The notes under the pieces were generated by a model. That model ran no database searches. It saw only the letters and a list, made by a program, of their open reading frames with translations, and was not told the DNA's origin. This document shows, in pieces, positions 32,991-40,917 of a DNA stretch of 54,487 nucleotides. Location of the stretch: positions 1-54,487 of the forward strand of contig VMFT01000001.1 of the NCBI GenBank assembly GCA_007376195.1, in the 5' to 3' direction. How positions within the stretch are numbered: the stretch's first letter is position 1; every line of letters starts with the position of its first letter. Made by a program: the position numbers and the translations under genes. This DNA comes from Parcubacteria group bacterium Gr01-1014_29 (GTDB taxonomy: Bacteria > Patescibacteriota > Minisyncoccia > Ryanbacterales > 2-02-FULL-48-12).

Positions 32991-34592
32991 ATGCGCCCAT
33001 TTGTTGATGTTGCTTATTTTACACCCGAAATCGCTGTTTCGCAAGAACTTCATACATACGCCGGGGGTCTCGGCACTGTAGCTGATACCATGGCAAAAGC
33101 AGCTCACACGCTCAACTATCCCCTTGCCATTGTAACCATTCTCTGGCAACAGGGATATTATGATCAAGTCATGGGAACGTATGGCATGGAAGTATACCAT
33201 GCTGATTATCGTTATAATTTTTTGGAAGACACCGGTGTCCGCGTTTCGGTTGGTGTTCATACCAATCCCGCGGTTGAGATAAAAGTCTGGAAGCTGCCGG
33301 AAGAACGCTATGGCACCTGTCCGGTGTACTTCTTGGATACAAATCTGCCGGAAAACGATGAACTCGCCAAACTCATCACACGAAACTTATACGGCGGCGA
33401 TGAAAAACGTCGGCTTGCCACGGAAATCGTGCTTGGCATCGGCGGAGTTCGCGCTCTTGACGCGCTTGGCATACACCCGCGCCTGTATCATTTAAACGAA
33501 GGACACTCCGTACTTGCTAGTGTGGAGCTCTTGCGACAAGAACGGGCATCGGGAAAAAATTTTGATGAGGCACTAGCGTGTGTACGGGAAAAAGTCGTAT
33601 TTACCACGCACACACCTGAACGCGCAGGCAACGAGGAACATCACATAAAACTCATGGAGGAGATGCATTGCTTTCCCGGAATCTCGCGAAGCGATGCGGA
33701 GCGGCTTGGCGGATCAGGCGGTGATGTGTGCAACATGACGGTTTTTGGCCTTCGCACAGCGTATAGAGCAAATGGCGTTTCCAAAAAACACACCGAGCGT
33801 GCACAAAAAATGTGGCACTGGGCAGAGGGGTGCCCAATCGTTGAGATCTTAAACGGTGTTGCGCGCGATTGGCAAAACCCGGCATGTGCGAGCGCAGCAA
33901 GTGCTTTAGAACTAGACGCTGCAAAATATGAACCAAAGCAAAAACTCTTCACATATATAGAAGCAAAAACGGGCAGGCTTTTCCATCCGGATATTTTGAC
34001 AGCTGGCTGGGCGCGGCGTTTCGCAGAATACAAACGGCCAACACTCCTCTTTCAGGACATGCATTTTTTAGAGCCGCTCTTCCGAACCGGACGTTTGCAG
34101 CTCATTGTGGCCGGTAAACCCCATTATCACGACAAGGCGATGATAGACCGTTGGAATGAAATCCGCGGACGCAGTATATATATGCCTTCGCTCGTCATTC
34201 TTGAAAACTATGAACGGGAACAAAGTGCGCTTCTCAAAGAAGGATCTGATCTTTGGATCCAAACGTCCCGCTATCCCCGAGAAGCATGCGGCACATCTGG
34301 TATGGCAGCGAACCTCAATGGCACTCTTGTTCTTTCTACAAAAGACGGATGGCTTGGACAAGTGCCACAGGAACATCACTTCTTATACGGCGCGGACCAC
34401 GCGGGCCCTACAGACGCAGAACAAGACTATCGAGATCTCCAGTCGCTCAAAGAAATGCTTCCGCAAGCACTTGATCTCTACTATCTTGATCCGGATGCGT
34501 GGTATAAAAAAGCGTTTGCGGCAAAGCGTTATGCCGAGGAACACCTCACCGGCGAACGAATGCTGCGCGACTATGACGAGAAGTTATACTAA
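32991..34592 (+). CDS. Alpha-glucan phosphorylase-like GT35 protein lacking the PLP lysine
   Basis: A 533-residue protein of the short glycogen-phosphorylase group. Family landmarks are present: the N-terminal glycine loop (HTYAGGLGTVADTMAKAA), LNEGHSVLASVEL, TTHTPERAGNEEH, GWARRFAEYKRPTLLF and AGKPHYHDKAMIDRW. The PLP-lysine motif EASGTSGMKAALNG reads EACGTSGMAANLNG, so the Schiff-base Lys is Ala439. All known phosphorylases need that lysine. Either this is a relative with another activity or it is inactive. A strong SD (AAGGAGGG) precedes the ATG. A terminator follows at 34663. No other glycogen gene is in the window. Confidence 0.8.
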   Translation: MRPFVDVAYFTPEIAVSQELHTYAGGLGTVADTMAKAAHTLNYPLAIVTILWQQGYYDQVMGTYGMEVYHADYRYNFLEDTGVRVSVGVHTNPAVEIKVWKLPEERYGTCPVYFLDTNLPENDELAKLITRNLYGGDEKRRLATEIVLGIGGVRALDALGIHPRLYHLNEGHSVLASVELLRQERASGKNFDEALACVREKVVFTTHTPERAGNEEHHIKLMEEMHCFPGISRSDAERLGGSGGDVCNMTVFGLRTAYRANGVSKKHTERAQKMWHWAEGCPIVEILNGVARDWQNPACASAASALELDAAKYEPKQKLFTYIEAKTGRLFHPDILTAGWARRFAEYKRPTLLFQDMHFLEPLFRTGRLQLIVAGKPHYHDKAMIDRWNEIRGRSIYMPSLVILENYEREQSALLKEGSDLWIQTSRYPREACGTSGMAANLNGTLVLSTKDGWLGQVPQEHHFLYGADHAGPTDAEQDYRDLQSLKEMLPQALDLYYLDPDAWYKKAFAAKRYAEEHLTGERMLRDYDEKLY

Positions 34593-34610
34593 TGCAAAGG
34601 CTGCGCAGGT

Positions 34611-34637
34611 TATGTTAAACACCGGGTGTTTAACATA
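34611..34637. repeat. 27-bp palindrome, second copy of the 1902 core
   Basis: TATGTTAAACACC, one G, then its complement. It shares its whole 27-base core with the palindrome inside the RND exporter gene, but here it is intergenic, after the GT35 gene. Confidence 0.85.
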
Positions 34638-34662
34638 TAACAAGAGAATAAAAAGTGCACAG

Positions 34663-34690
34663 ATCCGCCCGCAACTAAGGCGGATTTTTT
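34663..34690 (+). terminator. Rho-independent terminator after the GT35 gene
   Basis: ATCCGCC and GGCGGAT form a stem with a 9-base loop, followed by a run of T. Confidence 0.8.
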
Positions 34691-34769
34691 CTAACATAGA
34701 AGATTCGTGATGATAAACCAAAATGATACGATCGTGAACTTTTTATGTCATAGTATTTTTTAAATCATA

Positions 34770-36128
34770 TTATGAATTTCCAAGCCAAAATGGCTCTTGG
34801 CGCACTAACAATTCTTTTTTATGTTCCGGCCTCAACATAATCTCCTCCACCGTCCGTTCCATACGCATAGATTGAGATCCTTTCACCAACACCACATCTC
34901 CCGGGATAATAATATCATCAAGAAATTTTCCAGCTTCCAACGCATTACCAAACTCATGAACCTGCTCGGATGCCAAACCGTGTTCCCGCGCCGCGCGCGC
35001 AATAAATTTAGCTCGCGGGCCTACGGTACAAAGCATGTTTACTATAGGAGCCGCGAGCTCTCCCATAGCCTCATGCGCCTGAATGGTAAACTTGCCGATC
35101 TCAAGCATGTCTCCCAACACCGCAATACGTCTCTTTGCGGGTATATCATGTAACGTATCGAGTGCGGCATGCATAGCGGTGGGAGAAGCATTATACGTAT
35201 CATCCAAAATCAGCGAGCCCTTAATGCCTTCCAAAAGACGCAATCGTCCCGGCAATGGGCGATACAAGGCCGAGAGAGTTGCCGCCGCGTCCAATATATT
35301 GATGCCAAACCAAACACCAACGCCAAGCGCGGCGGCAGCCACATATAGTTGCTGTTTTCCCAGCATCCCCTCCAACCGCAACGGTACTGTAGAACCATTG
35401 TAATCAACCTTGCAACGGATACCGAGCGGCACCTCTCTATCCATCTCGTTACGTACGTTCACTTCGTTCAGTATCTTTGAGCCGGCCACTATCGCATAGT
35501 TTGAAACCTGTACGTCCGATCCCTTTCCAAATCCAAATGTCAATACTTTTCCCCGCGCCTCATTGCGCATATCATATACTACATCATCATCGGCGTTTAA
35601 TAAAACACACCCGTTCTGCGCGGTGCTGCGCGCAAGTTTTCCTTTTTCAAACGCAAGCTCTTTGGGTCCGGAAAAAAATTCCACGTGTACGGGAATCTCG
35701 CCGATTGCTGTTATCACGCTTACTTCCGGCTTTATCAACGAAAGAAATACATCCATATTTCCCGGCCGGTCAACACCTGCTTCCAAAACTAATATATTCG
35801 GATATTTCTTGCGTTCACTGCGTTCAGTATCTTTGACCTGGAACATCACAAAAAAACCCCGCACAATAACGGAGAGCCAGCCGAAAACGGAATTCCATTG
35901 CGTCTCCAAACCCAATACGGTAAGAGGTATGCCAAATTCGCTATTATAGCTTTTTGGGCTTTTTCGAATATCATATTTTGACGCAAGAACGATGGCAACT
36001 GCTTCTTTGGTTGATGTTTTTCCAACACTGCCCGTTATGGCGACGATGCGCGGCTTAAACTTCGCCAGCACTGCCCGCGCCTCCCACGTTAATATGTATA
36101 AAACAATATGCTTTAAAAATAGCTTCAT
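34770..36128 (-). CDS. murF: MurF-like ligase without the N-terminal substrate domain
   Basis: A 452-residue Mur ligase. MurF adds D-Ala-D-Ala to the UDP-MurNAc-tripeptide. The ATP loop GSVGKTSTK is at residues 33-40, whereas normal MurF has it near 110 after a UDP-MurNAc-binding domain; that domain is missing here. The rest fits MurF: LNADDDVVYDM, LDDTYNASPTAMHAALDTL and VLGDMLEIG. A short N-terminal helix replaces the lost domain. The ATG at 36128 follows the ftsI stop by 19 bases. It ends the mraZ-rsmH-ftsL-ftsI-murF unit. Confidence 0.85.
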   Translation of the reverse strand: MKLFLKHIVLYILTWEARAVLAKFKPRIVAITGSVGKTSTKEAVAIVLASKYDIRKSPKSYNSEFGIPLTVLGLETQWNSVFGWLSVIVRGFFVMFQVKDTERSERKKYPNILVLEAGVDRPGNMDVFLSLIKPEVSVITAIGEIPVHVEFFSGPKELAFEKGKLARSTAQNGCVLLNADDDVVYDMRNEARGKVLTFGFGKGSDVQVSNYAIVAGSKILNEVNVRNEMDREVPLGIRCKVDYNGSTVPLRLEGMLGKQQLYVAAAALGVGVWFGINILDAAATLSALYRPLPGRLRLLEGIKGSLILDDTYNASPTAMHAALDTLHDIPAKRRIAVLGDMLEIGKFTIQAHEAMGELAAPIVNMLCTVGPRAKFIARAAREHGLASEQVHEFGNALEAGKFLDDIIIPGDVVLVKGSQSMRMERTVEEIMLRPEHKKELLVRQEPFWLGNS

Positions 36129-36147
36129 TCGTTTAAGTTTTAAGTTA

Positions 36148-37788
36148 CTATCTATCCGGCGGTATTTTATAGTAGGTAATGATAAATTCTGCCAGTTTCC
36201 GGAACGGCTCCGAAAGCGTCTGTGAAGCATATCGCACACCACGCGGCTCTTCAAGGTAGAGCAGTATGAGAAACCGCGGATCAAACGCGGGCGCATACCC
36301 AAAAAATGTATGCAGATACATATCTGAATATCCGCCTGCTGTTTTGTTGGAAATCTGCGCTGTGCCTGTTTTTGCGGCAATGCGATACCGCGGCATGGAA
36401 ACAATTCCTCCGGCTAGGGTTTTATCAACCACATCCGCAAGCATACGCGAGACAATTTCAGTGGTTTCCGTTCGTAAGACTCTTCGGCGTACGGCCGGTA
36501 AAGTTTCCGTACTGACTCCCTTAGTATCTTCAATGCGCTTCACTATATACGGCCTCATGAGTTCCCCGCCGTTCGCGACGGCAGAAAGCGCGGATGCAAG
36601 CCCCAAGGGTGTTACCGCAATGCCCTGCCCGAAAGAAGCTGTCGCGTATTCAACATTGTTGCCTATCTCAAGGTTGCTAAGGTTGCCGGCAACTTCCTGC
36701 CCAAGATCAACACCAGTGCTCTCACCTAAACCAAAGCGTCTCATATAATCATGAAACGCGCGCTTGCCAAGCTGCTGCATAATAAACACGGCGCCCGTAT
36801 TCAGCGACTGATCAAGAATATCATACATGCGCTGCAATCCGCGCCCTTTCCCGTCATAATTGCTTAGAGTTGCGTCCCCTATCTGCACCTGGCCCGCATC
36901 ATAATAGGTTGTTGCCTCTGTGATGGATCGCGCGTCAAGACCGGCAGCCATCGTAAGGGGTTTGACAATAGAACCCATCTCAAAAACTTTTTGCGTAAAC
37001 GGATTGAGAAAAATGTCATAATCCTTCACTTCCTGATACGCGTTCGGATTAAACCCGGGCATACTGTCCATGGCAAGAATAGCGCCTGTTTTCGGCTCAA
37101 GCACTAGTATACCTGCTGATACCGCGTTCCACGTTTCCACTAATTTTGTGCCGAGTTCATGGGCAATGGATTGAATATGAGGATCTATCGTTAAGATAAG
37201 ATCTGACCCATTTTGGGCAAAGCCGGAACGCGCATCGCTTCCGTTTAAGATATCTTCATACTGTTGTTCCAAACCATAACGCCCGCTCCGCCCGATATCG
37301 GAAAACCCAACAAACCCCAACAGGTGGCTTGCCATCGTACCCTGGGGGTAGACACGCTTCTCATCTTTTGAAAGCCAAATTTCAGGCGTAGTGAAATTCG
37401 CTATGTTGGCAGCGGTATCCCGAGAGATGTTTTGCATGAATACTGTATACGTGGTGTCGCGCGCCGAGGCACGCTCCAAAAATGTGTCCTTATCCAGCGG
37501 GAGCAAAGCTACAAATTTTTCGTAAAGAGCGGTAGGATTTTCTATCTGACGCGGATTCCCCTCCAATGTATAAGTACGATGTGTTGTTGCCGCGGGAACC
37601 AAAACACCGTCTTTGTCTTCAAAAAAAATATCCCCGCGGCGCGACTGATCGAGCAATAACGCATTGTGCTGGCGCTCTGCCGTGGCCTGATATTCATCCG
37701 CGTAGGAAACCTGAAGAAAAAAAAGGCGCACTATGACAGTCCCCCCTATCGCAATGAGTACACCTGTCACTACCAGAAGTCGCCTCAT
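36148..37788 (-). CDS. ftsI: Division transpeptidase FtsI (class B PBP)
   Basis: A 546-residue penicillin-binding protein. It has one N-terminal membrane helix (about 5-26), a dimerisation domain with the RRGDIFFEDKDG start typical of class B PBPs, and a transpeptidase domain. The active motifs are S273-IV-K276, S328-L-N330 and K473-T-G. Its place after ftsL and before murF supports FtsI rather than PBP2; a separate PBP2 is encoded at 43097-45019. It should pair with the FtsW encoded at 11693. Confidence 0.93.
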   Translation of the reverse strand: MRRLLVVTGVLIAIGGTVIVRLFFLQVSYADEYQATAERQHNALLLDQSRRGDIFFEDKDGVLVPAATTHRTYTLEGNPRQIENPTALYEKFVALLPLDKDTFLERASARDTTYTVFMQNISRDTAANIANFTTPEIWLSKDEKRVYPQGTMASHLLGFVGFSDIGRSGRYGLEQQYEDILNGSDARSGFAQNGSDLILTIDPHIQSIAHELGTKLVETWNAVSAGILVLEPKTGAILAMDSMPGFNPNAYQEVKDYDIFLNPFTQKVFEMGSIVKPLTMAAGLDARSITEATTYYDAGQVQIGDATLSNYDGKGRGLQRMYDILDQSLNTGAVFIMQQLGKRAFHDYMRRFGLGESTGVDLGQEVAGNLSNLEIGNNVEYATASFGQGIAVTPLGLASALSAVANGGELMRPYIVKRIEDTKGVSTETLPAVRRRVLRTETTEIVSRMLADVVDKTLAGGIVSMPRYRIAAKTGTAQISNKTAGGYSDMYLHTFFGYAPAFDPRFLILLYLEEPRGVRYASQTLSEPFRKLAEFIITYYKIPPDR

Positions 37789-37841
37789 ATACTGTTTTTC
37801 TATCGGGTAATACTAATTTTGTTGTCTTATGGAGTCCGATT

Positions 37842-38159
37842 TCATAGTGTGATGTCTATAGCAACTGAGGAATCCCGCGCCACAAAATAAACGGGACCCG
37901 CAGTTGATAAATTAAGTTCTCGCGCTTTTTGTTCAAGCCAAGAGCCCACCACTAAATGTGCGCGCTCAACTTCCAATGAACGCACCTCTTCTTTTAGCTG
38001 CAAAATGCGCTGTTCGTCCGATTGTATACCGAACGTACGCATTGCAACCCCATTAATGCTATAAATATAGAGTGCGGCAAACACAAGAAAACACAAACTC
38101 AACAATCCTGCAAAAACGGGGATGAGAATTTTAGAAAACTTGTATGAAATTATTGTCAT
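37842..38159 (-). CDS. ftsL: FtsL-like septum protein
   Basis: A 105-residue bitopic protein with one membrane helix (about residues 12-34) and a coiled coil (about 45-70, EQRILQLKEEVRSLEVERAH). The C-terminal segment has ARELNLSTAGPVYFV. Sequence conservation in this family is low; the call rests on size, topology and position between rsmH and ftsI. Its start overlaps the rsmH stop (ATGA). Confidence 0.8.
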   Translation of the reverse strand: MTIISYKFSKILIPVFAGLLSLCFLVFAALYIYSINGVAMRTFGIQSDEQRILQLKEEVRSLEVERAHLVVGSWLEQKARELNLSTAGPVYFVARDSSVAIDITL

Positions 38160-39022
38160 AAACGTTCTGCAACGCGTAATTTTGCGGACCGCGCGCGAAG
38201 ATTGTTTCTCATTTCTTCCGTCGCCGCGCGTACTGGTTTTTTTATAACACGTTTTACAATATCTTCTTGCTCTAAACTGCGAAATATATCTTTTACAATA
38301 CGATCCTCACCCGAATGAAACGATAGCACTGCGATACGGCCTCCCGGCTTGAGCAACCAGACAGCGCGCTCCACTCCCTGGGCAACATGTTTCAATTCAT
38401 CATTAACGCACATGCGTAATGCTTGAAATGTCCGTGTTGCAAAGTGAATTCTGCCCTGGCGATAGCGCCCAGGAACCGCTCTTCGGATAATCTCCACGAG
38501 TTGAAACGTGCGTTCAATGGGAACGCGGTCGCGTTCCCGAACAATTTGACGCGCTATGCTTCGCCCAAACCGCTCTTCTCCTGTGGTTCGCAATAACTCG
38601 CGCAATTCATGTTCCGGCCACTTGTTGATAATGTCGCGGGCCGGAATATCTTTTCGGCTATCAAACCGCATATCCAACGGTTCATCCCGCAAGAATGAAA
38701 ATCCGCGTCCTGATTGCTCTATGTGAAAAGAACTAAAGCCAAGATCAAATATAATACCATCTACATCTGTAAAACCGTGATCCTCTGCAATATGTTGGAT
38801 ATTTGCAAACGTGTCGCAGATAAGTTGAAAGTCTGAAACCTGAAATTTTTCTACAAGTTCACAGTCTCTATCGATGCCAAGGAGTTTTCCTTTTTTCCCG
38901 ATACGTTCCGCAATGGCTTTTGCGTGTCCGCCGCCATTTATGGTGGCATCTATAAACACGTCGCCCGGCCGGGGATTCAGATATTCCAGAACTTCGTTCA
39001 GTAAAACAGGTGTATGTGCCAA
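38156..39022 (-). CDS. rsmH: 16S rRNA m4C1402 methyltransferase
   Basis: A 288-residue SAM-dependent enzyme. The N terminus AHTPVLLNEVLEYL and the SAM loop DATINGGGHAKAI are clear, with FDLGFSSFHIEQSGRGFSFL and CVNDELKHVAQGVERA further on. The start is a TTG at 39022; no ATG fits the family N terminus. The first three codons lie in a dispersed repeat (39014-39066). FQVSDFQL (near 38821-38850) is an insertion encoded by a word-like GAAAC/CTGAAA repeat. It is the second gene of the mraZ unit. Confidence 0.93.
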   Translation of the reverse strand: MAHTPVLLNEVLEYLNPRPGDVFIDATINGGGHAKAIAERIGKKGKLLGIDRDCELVEKFQVSDFQLICDTFANIQHIAEDHGFTDVDGIIFDLGFSSFHIEQSGRGFSFLRDEPLDMRFDSRKDIPARDIINKWPEHELRELLRTTGEERFGRSIARQIVRERDRVPIERTFQLVEIIRRAVPGRYRQGRIHFATRTFQALRMCVNDELKHVAQGVERAVWLLKPGGRIAVLSFHSGEDRIVKDIFRSLEQEDIVKRVIKKPVRAATEEMRNNLRARSAKLRVAERL

Positions 39023-39066
39023 AAAATAATGAACGTTAGTGAATATATTTTTTGAGCATCCCGAGT
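39014..39066 (-). repeat. TGCTCA box repeat at the rsmH start
   Basis: On the minus strand it reads CGGGATGCTCAAAAAATATA, then TTCACTAACGTTCATTATTT and TTTGGCACAT. The same sequence with two substitutions precedes frr at 52918-52968. Upstream is CCTCGCTTCACTCGG in place of the CCCGCC hairpin seen at the other copies. Confidence 0.8.
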
Positions 39067-39086
39067 GAAGCGAGGGGCTACTCTAT

Positions 39087-39521
39087 TTAAAATGCCCCAA
39101 TCTCTCCCAACTTTTCCGCTAAAGCATCGGCATCTTTTTCCATCCGTTTCTTATAAGAACTCCACATCGCCTCATCCCAAATTTCAAGCCGGTTGTATAC
39201 TCCCGTTATGATTACGTGCTGGCGAATGCGCGCGTATGCTTTTAAGTGTTCTGGAATAAGCACTCTTCCCAACGCGTCAAGCGCAACCTCTTCCGCTCCC
39301 GCAAGCATCAACCGCACAAAACCGCGCGTATCCGCCTGCCCTGCCGGCAACGCACTTAACTTCTCCGCGATCTTCTGCCATTCTTCGCGCGGGTACAAAA
39401 ACAACGAATGATCAAGTCCGCGCGTAAGCACTATGCTTCCGCCTAGATCGCGCCGAAACTTCGACGGTACCGACAACCGTTTCTTTGCGTCTATAGAATG
39501 ACGATACTCACCTAAAAACAT
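39087..39521 (-). CDS. mraZ: Transcriptional regulator MraZ
   Basis: A 144-residue AbrB-fold protein with two SpoVT-like repeats. The N terminus FLGEYRHSIDAKKRLSVPSK and the second-repeat DALGRVLIPEHLKAYA are typical. It represses the dcw operon from direct TGGG repeats, which are present just upstream (39526-39540). The ATG at 39521 fits the family; the longer frame crosses the operator. It leads the rsmH-ftsL-ftsI-murF unit. Confidence 0.95.
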   Translation of the reverse strand: MFLGEYRHSIDAKKRLSVPSKFRRDLGGSIVLTRGLDHSLFLYPREEWQKIAEKLSALPAGQADTRGFVRLMLAGAEEVALDALGRVLIPEHLKAYARIRQHVIITGVYNRLEIWDEAMWSSYKKRMEKDADALAEKLGEIGAF

Positions 39522-39525
39522 AATT

Positions 39526-39540
39526 TCCCACTTTTTCCCA
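39526..39540 (-). promoter_or_regulatory. MraZ boxes upstream of mraZ
   Basis: On the minus strand two TGGGA direct repeats are spaced by 5 bases (GTGGGAAAAAGTGGGAAA). This matches the TGGGN-N5-TGGGN operator known for MraZ. They end only 4 bases before the ATG, suggesting autoregulation. Confidence 0.75.
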
Positions 39541-39615
39541 CTTCTAATATTGATACTACCACCATACCCCATAAAACACCAACTATGCAATACAATACAG
39601 TACCCGAATAAGTAA

Positions 39616-39644
39616 CAAAAAATGGCTTTATATAAAGCCATTTT
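39616..39644 (-). terminator. Hairpin with T tail upstream of the mraZ promoter
   Basis: AATGGCTTTA-TATAAAGCCATT is a perfect palindrome. On the minus strand it runs into six T. It would shield mraZ from upstream transcription. Confidence 0.65.
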
Positions 39645-39694
39645 CACTCCTGTGAAACTTATCCTCACATAATCCACAGTATCTCCACAGGTTT

Positions 39695-39723
39695 ATCCTC
39701 CCACCAAGATTTGGTGGGAGGAT
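39695..39723. repeat. Strong 13-bp hairpin, role unclear
   Basis: ATCCTCCCACCAA, loop GAT, then the exact complement. It lies in a 294-base gap (39522-39815) that otherwise holds two terminator-like hairpins and mraZ regulatory sites. No gene was seen there. Confidence 0.7.
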
Positions 39724-39772
39724 TTATCTCTCTCTTTTATCGCGGCCGCATTAAAAAGAAAATTTTGCAAAC

Positions 39773-39808
39773 AAAAAAACGGAAGTCAGATTTTCCATCC
39801 AACTTCCG
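39773..39808 (-). terminator. Rho-independent terminator of the small gene at 39816
   Basis: On the minus strand CGGAAGT and ACTTCCG form a stem, followed by seven T. It starts 8 bases after the stop codon at 39816. Confidence 0.75.
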
Positions 39809-39815
39809 CAGATGA

Positions 39816-40035
39816 TTAGTCTCTCTCAAACCAGGGCGGCCTTTTCATGGTTCCGCGTTTTCCACTGGGCATGTCTTTCTCTAAAACGCGTATTCCAGGG
39901 GGAGGCCGGTATGGTTTCGTTTCGGGGAACAACTCCGGATGTTCCCCAAGAATTTTTTGAGCTGTATCCACAATCAACCCCACCACTTCATCAGGTTCCG
40001 AGGAAACGATGGGAATAGTAAATGGGGAAAATCAT
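39816..40035 (-). pseudogene. Small unknown gene, probably frameshifted near its start
   Basis: An open frame of 66 codons from 40016 down to the TAA at 39816 has a coding look (PDEVVGLIVDTAQKILGEHP, then KPYRPPPGIRVLEKDMPSGK). It is followed by a proper terminator. It has no ATG or GTG at a suitable place. An ATG at 40035 lies one base out of frame, just before TTTTCCCC. Removing one C would give MIFPFTIPIVSSEPDE and join the frames. Either the gene is frameshifted, or the assembly has an indel, or a non-standard start is used. No family was recognised. Confidence 0.5.
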
Positions 40036-40108
40036 TGTTTTACAATGTTTTTTATCACATGGAGAAATTTTTTCTTTGAGTAATAAATAGAGCAATATTT
40101 ATAGAACA

Positions 40109-40170
40109 TGCCGAGCCAAGCTATCCACAATTCCGGTTGCACCGGAATGTGTAGAGCTCGACTAGTCACA
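40109..40170. repeat. Partial copy of the 156-bp element
   Basis: GCCGAGCCAAGCTAT, the hairpin ATTCCGGT-TGC-ACCGGAAT, then AGCTCGACTAGTCACA. This matches the right third of the element at 25690-25845; no left terminal repeat is seen. It lies downstream of the PIN toxin gene. Confidence 0.65.
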
Positions 40171-40199
40171 TTCTCACATGAGCGGAAAAATCTGCGTCT

Positions 40200-40580
40200 C
40201 TATGACTTAACCTTTTTCGCTATCCGTTCTAACTGCTTATCAAAGGTAATAAGCGGCACATCAAGTTTATTGGAGAGAAAAATGAGCGCTGTGTCTACAA
40301 ATGATATCTTCTCCGGAATTGTTATATAAAAGTCCATCTCATCAAGCGCGTTATTGTTAATAATATTGAGATCACGATTATCCTGCGCATACGCAATGAA
40401 GTTATCTGCAAGTCGCTTGGAATGTTTGTAGGCCAGTACTGTCAAAACTTCAGCAATGACACAATACGGCAGGTAAATCGTGCCAGAGAGTTTCTGAAGT
40501 GTTTGTTCGGCTTTCCGGTGTTGGGTGTCGAAATCAAGAAAAAGAGCAACCCAGACCGAGCTATCAACGAGGTGCGCCAT
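40200..40580 (-). CDS. PIN-domain toxin (VapC-like ribonuclease)
   Basis: A 126-residue PIN protein. The four acidic active-site residues are D6 (LVDSSVW), E44 (VIAEVLTVL), D96 (SFVDTALIF) and D114 (LITFDKQ). Such toxins cleave tRNA or rRNA. Its start overlaps the antitoxin gene by 17 bases, the usual layout of a toxin-antitoxin pair. Confidence 0.85.
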   Translation of the reverse strand: MAHLVDSSVWVALFLDFDTQHRKAEQTLQKLSGTIYLPYCVIAEVLTVLAYKHSKRLADNFIAYAQDNRDLNIINNNALDEMDFYITIPEKISFVDTALIFLSNKLDVPLITFDKQLERIAKKVKS

Positions 40581-40821
40581 ACAAGATGTGATCTATAGCA
40601 CCGCTTATGTTTTCTTTTTTATGGCTGATAGGGATGAGATACTGCCTCCAGTCGTTTTTGTGTATGGGACGATCCTGCGGCTTTTGCCGGCGAATAATGA
40701 TCGCGGCTTTATCCTCGTGTACCACAATATCACTTCCTTCTTTCAAGGCAAGACGCTGTATCATCTCTTTGGGGATTCTGACCGCAAGGCTGTTTCCCCA
40801 TTTTTGAACTTTGGTGGTCAT
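40564..40821 (-). CDS. MazE/AbrB-type antitoxin
   Basis: An 85-residue protein. The N-terminal swapped-hairpin DNA-binding domain is TTKVQKWGNSLAVRIPKEMI, followed by VVHEDKAAIIIRR. The C-terminal tail, which should bind and block the PIN toxin, is HKNDWRQYLIPISHKKENIS. The ATG at 40821 fits the family; a longer frame crosses the operator. A MazE-type antitoxin with a PIN toxin is a known mixed pairing. Confidence 0.85.
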   Translation of the reverse strand: MTTKVQKWGNSLAVRIPKEMIQRLALKEGSDIVVHEDKAAIIIRRQKPQDRPIHKNDWRQYLIPISHKKENISGAIDHILYGAPR

Positions 40822-40842
40822 GGAAATAGATTGATATGCAGA

Positions 40843-40864
40843 TACAATAAGTATATACATTGTA
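40843..40864 (-). promoter_or_regulatory. Toxin-antitoxin operator over the -10 box
   Basis: TACAAT and ATTGTA are inverted repeats separated by 10 bases that include TATACT on the minus strand and the palindrome GTATATAC. It lies 22 bases before the antitoxin ATG and is a likely autoregulation site. Confidence 0.55.
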
Positions 40865-40868
40865 CGGG

Positions 40869-40917
40869 GGGTGTCAAATGCTCGCTACGCGCGAGCTTGC
40901 CATCGCGTATTTGACCC
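40869..40917. repeat. Inverted repeat between antitoxin promoter and lysS
   Basis: GGGTGTCAAATGC pairs with GCGTATTTGACCC, and GCTCGC with GCGAGC inside. It may terminate lysS transcription, although no clear T run follows. Confidence 0.5.

Noticed and set aside
39014-39066. TGCTCA box as a rho-independent terminator of the upstream gene
   Set aside because: In the gene direction the hairpin is followed by A residues rather than T, and the rpmA copy lies between divergent genes where no terminator is needed.
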